Assembly: GCA_000320545.1 (NCBI GenBank)
Contig: ADNK01000241.1
Coordinates: 37,728 to 101,727, forward strand
Origin: Bigelowiella natans CCMP2755
Taxonomy: Eukaryota > Cercozoa > Chlorarachniophyceae
Reading direction: 5' to 3'
Length of the DNA: 64,000 nt
The notes under the pieces were generated by a model. The model saw nothing but the letters and a program-made list of their open reading frames with translations. It made no database searches and was not told the DNA's origin. Positions 50,297-64,000 of the stretch are shown one piece after another; positions within the stretch are counted from its first letter, which is position 1; every line of letters starts with the position of its first letter. The position numbers and the translations under genes were made by a program.

Positions 50297-51750
50297 AGAG
50301 ATCACTTTCAATCGTCTACCTTTCAACCTTATAATGTATAATATACGTTTTATGTGTATGCTTGGAGGAGGGGGGGGGAGGTTAAAGTTGTGTAGGGGAA
50401 ACGCTAACGTTCTCACACTCACCAATGCTACCGCATTCATTCTTGCTCGTCACTGCCGACGACACACGTTGTTTCCAGGCATCAATCTAGAGAGAGTAAC
50501 CACCTCAAAAGCTCCCCGCAGACCGAGCGCCGTTTATACTATGCACTCATCGCTGGGCGACATAGATGATACCGTGGAAACACAAGAAAATGAGGAGTCG
50601 TCCTGAAGGTCTCTCTTTGGTTTTTCCTGCAGTACAATGGGTCGTCGTTGCGCGAAACCATCTTTAATTTGTATTTGTATGGGGGATGATCTACCCAATT
50701 ATCGCTTTAGGTATCCATTGGGAGAGGAGGTTCTTCAACTAGAGAAGTGAGAACCTTCGAAAGCTACTGGGTGCAAATCAGTATGGTGTGACCTCGCTTA
50801 GCGATGATGACTAAATATGGACCATAAGTAGCGCAGTTCCTGCTCTTCTACTGCTAGACTGTATGAGTAGAACATAACAAGATAAAGAGATAAAGTGTGC
50901 CTTCATTCAAATTTACCTCTATGTATTCATTGCAATGATGCATCTAGACGACATGCCTGGCATGTCATGCATCGCTATCATGCACCGTGCTATAACGTGC
51001 TAGCGCGCGATGAGAACAGTGATGCGCCTAGGCTTCTCTAGCTAGGATTAGACATTTTTGACATTTACTAGCTATGCTGACAGTTGGCATGCTAGCATGC
51101 TCTAGTGTATGTGGCCGGAGCAGGCTAACTAGTTATAACAGGCCTCCTTTAGCTCCTGTAAGTACGTACTAGCTTGTAGCATAGCTAGATAGCTAGATAG
51201 GCCGAGTCGAGATTTCTGAGACTTGCTGCACCGATCTAGCTAGCTAGCGATAATGGAAGCGGAGCCGGCGAGTTGCGCTGAGATGCAGCAGACATCTTAC
51301 TGGTGTGCATCTTTACCGCGCTAGCTAGCTAGATCTAAACGACACTCTAGACAGCCACATGTATCATCATGCTAGCATGCTATCTACGCTATATAGCTCG
51401 CACTGAGTATATATGGTCTGCTATGTCTTGCAATGTTGTGCAAGTTTTTTATCGCATCGTGTTTATAATGACATGAGCTGCTCAATGAGCCATATGTGGC
51501 TATTGTGCTAGATTGCTGCATCGTATACATACGACTAGATGATGCTGCACGCGATGAGGCTCGATTGCTCATGGCAAGTTGTTCGCAAATTAGTTAAATC
51601 CATGCAAGTTTTGGACGCGTCGTATAGTTTACTATTGACGTAAGCAGATGTAGGAACACGCTTACAAATTTTGAATTATAGAATAGTTGCCAGCTACTTA
51701 TATTAATCAACCATAATGTGGGTGAGCAATAAAAATAGGTAGAATAGAGG
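50297..51750. other. Convergent spacer with palindrome-rich block
   Basis: No gene seen between the PI-kinase stop and the 3' end of the minus-strand membrane-protein gene. From about 50.93 to 51.56 kb the sequence is dense in CTAG, GCTAGC and GCATGC words, including perfect CATGCTAGCATG at 51088-51099 and 51368-51379 and several CTAGCTAGCTAG runs. It has no microsatellites. Confidence 0.7.
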
Positions 51751-51751
51751 A

Positions 51752-52120
51752 TCATACAGACATGACGGCGGCATTGCTCCGCTCTACCAAAGACGTTGTC
51801 CGGCTGACGATGAACTGCCGTGATATCCCCCCCCCCGCCCGTGCACTATCAGGGAAAGCAGCTTGCTGTACCGAGAGCTGTTGATGTTGCTGCTGCTGCT
51901 GATGATGATGATGAAGAACCTCAGATGAGGATGATTCCCTTCCTAGAGGCTGCGGCCTTTTCAAATTGGTCGAGGCGTTGGTTATCACGTCGTTCGATTC
52001 ATTGTACTTGTTGCGAGGGGTGGGTGTGACCCCCCCAGACTTTCGCCTCTTGGAGTCGCAAGTAGTGTTGGATGGATCGGTTTTGAACGACACAAATTCC
52101 TTCCTACCACCTACCGGAAG

Positions 52121-52176
<56 letters not shown>

Positions 52177-52234
52177 CATGATGAATAGGAGAAGGCAGAG
52201 TTGGATGAGCAACTACGTTAAAGAAATGTACACC

Positions 52235-52279
<45 letters not shown>

Positions 52280-54815
52280 CAAAATTTCAAAATTGACGAT
52301 AGCCATTGTTCTCATCATCTGCATCTTAAGCCTTACACCTTTAGAAGAGTCTTTCGTCGGCTGACGACGGCCGAACCCGTAGTATCGAAACCACCGCCTT
52401 GTTGGGATCCAAGCGTATGCGAGCATGATGCACGAGAACAGGAACGGGCTGTCCGGTATGGGTAATATATGCGTATGCATCCGAGCAGCAAAGGCTTAAG
52501 AGTTTCAATGATACTATCAACAATTCAATGATATCATCATCATCGGAGGAACGACACAAAGCAGCAAGAGGCAAACAGGAAATCGAGAGGATGCACGACT
52601 CGCCGTTGCTATCCTTGGAAATAAGCGAACAACGCCAGATGTAACAGTCATCGCCTCGACGTGCAGTTGGAGCTCTACACTGTGTCTTATTCACCCCGTG
52701 TGTGTGTGTGTGTGTGTGTTTGTGTGATGCGAAGAGAATGGTGGCATTGCAGGCAGCAAGAGCAGACGACGTAGTAGCGCGAGGAGGATTACGCGTAAAG
52801 TGCCCCCTCAGCGAAGGTGTATCCCATGTTAAGATTCTCCTCCACAGTCGAGCTAGCAGAGCGGGAGAGCGTCTTCGGATTCACTACCTCAGGGATTGCC
52901 ACGGCATATATGCTCGCTGATAAAAAGAACAACAACAGCAACCAGAAGAGGAGGAAGAGAAAAGGAGGAAGAGGAAGAGCAGCGAGAACAAAGCCATCGG
53001 CGATTCATACTTATAGAGCAGATAATAAATGACTTTGGATTTTTACAAAGACTAATAGGCCTTTTAATGTGCACGCGTGCATGTGTGTCTTTGTAGGAAG
53101 AGAGAGAGAGAGAGAGGGGGGGGGGGGGGAATTGAAATTACAACGGGTGGGAAAAGACACAAGTGATCGAAAACGAAGCTTCGCAGAGAAATCTCATCTC
53201 CATGAACCAGCCTAGAAAACGATAAAGTACACGGCTATCTCCGCCTCCTTCGGCATTGCATGAAGAAAAGGAAAAAGATGATGAGGTGGTTCATGCTCAT
53301 ATTTTGGAGGCCTTTTGTTATCGATTAATGAATAGAAACTCATCAGCCATTGACCTGCCATAGCCCCTGTGAAGCAGAAGTAGCCGATGATTACATTCTC
53401 AATTCGGCGACGGAGTGTGGTGAGGCGGCAAATAGACTCTTCAAGTTCCTCCGGGGAGGTACGAAGCGTTTCATTTGCCACAGCAATAAGCTTGTCGCGC
53501 AAGCGCAGGAAGCAGTTCATCTAAGAAGGGGGGGGACAGCAGTGTAACACAAATAGAGGTGATCAAAGATGGTGAGGCGTATGGCTGCGAAGACGAAGGG
53601 AATGAGTCGAAACGGAGGCACAAATAACACGCATAGAAAGAGGGATAGGCAGATAGACGACTAATATCGTAGTCCCTACTGTTCCAGCACTAGAAACAAC
53701 GATGGATTGCACCCGGCCAGCCAAAACATCATCAGTGTTACTTCCCGGCAAACCCCTCACAAACGCGATTTTGCCATATTGGAGAGTAGTATTTGGTTTA
53801 GGTACATAGTTCCACCACCCCATAGGTCCCAATCACGGCTGCTGCTGTTGCGTTGAGCAGAGCCTGTGCTGTCGCTAGAATGAGCCAGTCGGTGACCTGT
53901 GTGCGCAGCAGAACACACGCGTGTTGATGCACGAGAGGAACTTTACTGTCTTGTCGCCACATAACGTGTAACGCGTTAATGATGATTATTCACATGAATG
54001 GTACAAATAAATGCTACTACCAGGATGCCAATCAGCAGCCCGTACAGAGCTAAATGAGAGGGGAAATATCAAAAATGATAAAGAGAAAACAGTGGCATGA
54101 ATATGAAAGCGGTCGTCGTTGTCGTCGTCGTCGCGGTGGTGGCGGTGGTGGTGGGTGTATGGACGAAATGCATTGCGCTACTACCAAACGAATAGAAGAT
54201 TGCAGGATAAACGTACGGCCGGAAACCTTTTGTTGACATAAGACAAGCTTTGTTATTATTCCCACGAATGGTGTTCCATCAATCATGTAATGGCTTTAAT
54301 TGCGACCTTTAAATTCACTACGGCTAGATGGTAAGGAAGACCTAGTTGATTCATGGAATTAATGTTGCGGTTTGTCAGATAATCAATTTCTATCTGTGCT
54401 GTCGAATATTCTCAATTGCTCTCTCTCTCCCCCTTCCTCCCCCCTCTCTCTGGCTCACACACATATATAATTTATCTCCTACGTATATTTTGACAACATT
54501 CGGTCTTGAAAGGTGCCAGCGACAAGTGAGGAGATGTAGGAAAAGGTCCACACTAGGATGAAAGCCAGATTTGATGTCATGATGAACCAGACTTGCCATG
54601 AAAACCTAACCCATGGAAAAGAATGAGCGTAAATCCACCCTATCAAAGGTAGACGTCGTCAATTGCTACCCGACCTGTCAACTTGCAACTCGTAGACGAA
54701 CCATCCCAGGCTCATCACGGTGAGAGTAATGGAGGCCGCATGAACCCTTCGCACAGCGACCACCTATTTTGATAGATGGGTGAGCTTGCTCGTTTGCTGC
54801 AACATACCAACACAC

Positions 54816-54850
<35 letters not shown>

Positions 54851-54944
54851 GACATGGAGCCGTCAGCAGACACCCATGAACAACAAGGAGAGCGCACTGT
54901 AGAGTAATCCGAAAGATAATTGAACCCCTTCGTTCCGCCGACAT
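51752..54944 (-). CDS. Polytopic membrane protein, unknown family
   Basis: Minus-strand exons each supply a hydrophobic helix. The start ATG at 54944 opens MSAERRGSIIFRITLQ and continues CALLVVHGCLLTAPCQ. Exon about 54765-54677 reads HAASITLTVMSLGWFVYELQ. About 54.6-54.51 kb reads MTSNLAFILVWTFSYISSLV. About 54046 reads LYGLLIGIL. About 53898-53815 reads VTDWLILATAQALLNATAAA. About 53.7 kb reads AGTVGTTILVVYLPIPLSM. 53520-53212 has an amphipathic helix (SPEELEESICRLTTLRRRIE) followed by IIGYFCFTGAMAGQWLMSFY. Near 52.4 kb (SPFLFSCIMLAYAWIPTRRW) comes the last helix, then a disordered, Gln-rich C-terminus ends at the 51752 stop. About seven helices resemble a receptor-like topology, but no family signature was found. 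Confidence 0.6.
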
Positions 54945-56440
54945 CGGATTTGCTCCGGGTTGGTGACTCTAACCCTGACCCCTATCCGATGAAAAAGGAT
55001 TCTCTTCTTATGGCAGCACGATTGGTGGGGAACCGTGCCTCGCGCAGTTTACATGTCCCACTCCTTGTCGCGATGGCAAAATTTACTCGACGTTTACCCA
55101 CGAATGTTCTTTGTTGTGCAGCAACTTACAGCGGCTACAACCCCCTCCCGAATTCCGAGCGGTATTTCCCTCCAGACTCAAAAATTACGAGTCTTTCCAA
55201 ACCTGTTTCTAGTCTCCGTAAGTGCCAGGACATGTCTACACCATGACAAAGCGACCATTGAATGTTGACAGGAAATGGCCTTCATGCATGTGTTCGGTGG
55301 GTTGCTGAACAACGAGTCATCATTGCAGTTGCTTGCTGCACAAGACTCTCTGTGCATGCACGACCACGTCACCGGAGTTGGTCTTGCTTGCAGCATGTGC
55401 GACAATGAAAATGATGAAGATGAATCTAGTGAATTGATGATGACGATGGTGGTGATCATGATGATGATGATGATGATGATGATGATTCTTTTCAGTGTTT
55501 CGTTCATTCATTCAAACGAATCATCCCTGAATTGGAATGACTTTGTGATTCATTCACGTCAGCAGCGCCGCGTGTTGTCTGTGCATCACGTTGAATGCCA
55601 AATTGTGATCAACGTTTGTTCAGTGCGTTGCACGCGTTCACTCACACTCCGTCCGTGCACACGCTGAACGCCAAGCACGCACGTTTGCCGCGCTGCGAAA
55701 ATCGCCAACGGAACTGCTGATCTGAGGCTCCATCGCCACCACACCAATCCCATTTCCTGTTTGTGCCGGTCGGTGCAACAAAGCATGCATGAATCATTGA
55801 CCCAAAACTGATTTTTGTGGTTTGATCGGGCCAGCAGGCACCGCCGCCCACTGCCCCAGCACCAGCAGCACTGTTGGACTGAGCAGCACGTCTCACGCTC
55901 GCAGTGTCTTCTCGCTTGTGGAGCTGCTTCCCACAATTACGTGTCCACAATTCCCTGTCAGCACGCATGCACAGCCGATGCACAACAGACACAGCAATGC
56001 ACCACATGTGTCACAGTCACATGCATTGTGCATTGCATGTCCATCACATGTGCGAACCGAACAGCCAACAAATTTCGTGGCATGATGCTGCTAGCTAGAT
56101 GGCTGCTAGCGACATGCAGCAGTGCACAGTCACACATTGATCCAATCATGCGATTCATCGGACTCATCCATCCATGCTAGCATAGCATGTGTTTGCAGAC
56201 CGAATTGTCAAGCGTGGCACATGGCTAGCTGGCTAGCTGTGATGGATGCAGCTCTGGAGCTCGCTTACGTGTCCTGCTAGGCATCTGCAGCAGGGATCTG
56301 CCAGTTGCGCAGCAACGGCAACTGTGGGATTCTGATGTGCTATTCAACATCATCAACGCACAGCTGCACATAGTTTGCTTTCGCGAAGATGTTCTGATAG
56401 TTGCTCTAATGAGTAATGATTTGTGTTCCGTTTTGGTGCA
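54945..56440. other. Tandem gene spacer with palindrome-rich block
   Basis: Between the 5' end of the membrane-protein gene and the 3' end of the RhoGAP gene. It has a GAT run at 55432-55483. From about 55.54 kb on, the sequence is rich in GCATGC, TGCATG, CACGTG-like and CTAGCTAG words, with an imperfect CATGCTAGCAT at 56173-56183. Open frames here have no convincing protein character. Confidence 0.6.
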
Positions 56441-60745
<4,305 letters not shown>

Positions 60746-61594
60746 TTTTGCCACCAGATTTCTCTTCTTTCCTGCCCTCTCTCTCGTGTAGTTGGAAACT
60801 GCCAGAGCTGAGGAACAAATCATCGAGAAAATTCTTACATCGTGCCAATGCTTTCGATGTGACTCATAAGCTTTATCCCTGGGGAAATCATTGACACAAG
60901 GGTGAATCCAAATTCCGGTATGGAAACTAGAATACCCAGGCCAAGATAAAACAGGGAAAAATCTTTGTATGATGGAAAGAGATACAAAGTTGTTAATAAG
61001 AATGTCGCAAAACCTCCGGGGGGGGGAAGGGAAGGTGAGTTCTTGGGCTAAAATCGGGAAAGTCAGACTACGTTTGAAAGGAGCAAAGCCCATAGTGCGA
61101 CAACATCTAAGTGACGTCGCACCTACGATAATACAGGGGATTAGAGAAACGAAAAAGTTTGTTGCTTTGCTCACCTCGCATCAAAATGAGTTCAAGCTGG
61201 GAAAGGAAGGGTTCTATGCAACAAAATTTGTGGCTAAATGCCCAGAAAATACACCACAACTGTATTAGAAGAGAGAGTGAAACACACGTAAATCTACGAG
61301 CCATCTGGCTAAAAGACTGTACGAGGAATTTCCTATTTTCCAATGAGAAATACGAAAACGTGCCCGAATTGCCCGTGACTCGGAAAACCATGATGCCTGC
61401 TTCTAAGATTTCGGGAATTGCCGTCAAGTCGCCTGAAAGAAAACCCAAGTCGAACCCAAGTAATTTGAACATAGGAATTGTCGTAGGAAAAATACTGGCG
61501 ACAACAACATAAACATGTCGTCGTATAGTGAAGTAGTCGGTAGGTATTTCTTTCCAAACACAAAGAAGTCGTTCGACCGTTCGCTCGCCAAAGA
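60746..61594. promoter_or_regulatory. Divergent spacer, RhoGAP and pheophytinase genes
   Basis: 0.85 kb between divergent start codons, with a short G run near 61018. Frames on both strands are open for up to about 170 codons (for example minus 61174-60650, in frame with the assigned RhoGAP start), so an upstream start for RhoGAP cannot be excluded. No palindrome-rich texture is present, unlike 3' spacers. Confidence 0.35.

Positions 61595-64000
<2,406 letters not shown>

Noticed and set aside
55815-56180. Open frames of about 120 codons in the 55.6-56.2 kb spacer
   Set aside because: Overlapping frames on both strands, Cys/His-rich from repeated TGCATG and CACATG words, with no splice sites or family signal.

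Overview
This is nuclear DNA of a eukaryote. Nearly every gene is cut into many short exons by GT-AG introns, with no operons or bacterial signals. The conserved proteins point to a photosynthetic protist. A pheophytinase gene at the right edge starts with a signal peptide followed by a basic, Ser/Arg-rich stretch, which fits a plastid of secondary origin. I infer an alga with a complex plastid (stramenopile-like or similar) and cannot name the genus. Introns and spacers are loaded with microsatellites (TA, CA/TG, GA/CT, CAT/CAG/CTC triplets) and long G or C runs. These create most of the long low-complexity open frames, which are not genes.

Layout: (1) 1-14486, minus: the HEAT-repeat ribosome-biogenesis factor UTP10/HEATR1, 5' end complete, 3' end off the left edge. 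(2) 15957-22767, plus: a 20-exon gene joining a tensin-like PTEN/C2 module, with a degenerate phosphatase loop, to UIM-like repeats and a RING-H2 finger. (3) 24.1-33.3 kb, minus: about three unrecognised genes (starts near 27.2 kb, at 30177 and at 33304). (4) 33684-34793, plus: a small six-exon secreted or plastid-lumen protein. (5) 35.5-41.2 kb, minus: a pectin-acetylesterase/NOTUM-like hydrolase spliced in phase to an ABCG half-transporter. (6) about 42-50.3 kb, plus: a divergent phosphoinositide 3/4-kinase. (7) 51.75-54.94 kb, minus: a polytopic membrane protein. (8) 56441-60745, minus: a helical/coiled-coil (BAR-like) RhoGAP. (9) 61595 to beyond 64000, plus: pheophytinase.

For the tensin-RING gene, the start of the PAE-ABCG gene, the secreted protein, the RhoGAP domain and pheophytinase, I joined exons by hand. 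Reading frame was preserved across every junction listed, so those models are firmer than single-exon similarity. Three neighbouring genes touch phosphoinositide or small-GTPase membrane signalling (tensin-like, PI-kinase, RhoGAP). There is no evidence that they are co-regulated.

The most unexpected items are two in-phase domain fusions (pseudophosphatase tensin + RING; PAE/NOTUM hydrolase + ABCG transporter), a PI-kinase that seems to lack its activation-loop motif, and a family of short gene-spacer elements. The spacer elements centre on the perfect 12-bp palindrome CATGCTAGCATG, which occurs five times in 64 kb.
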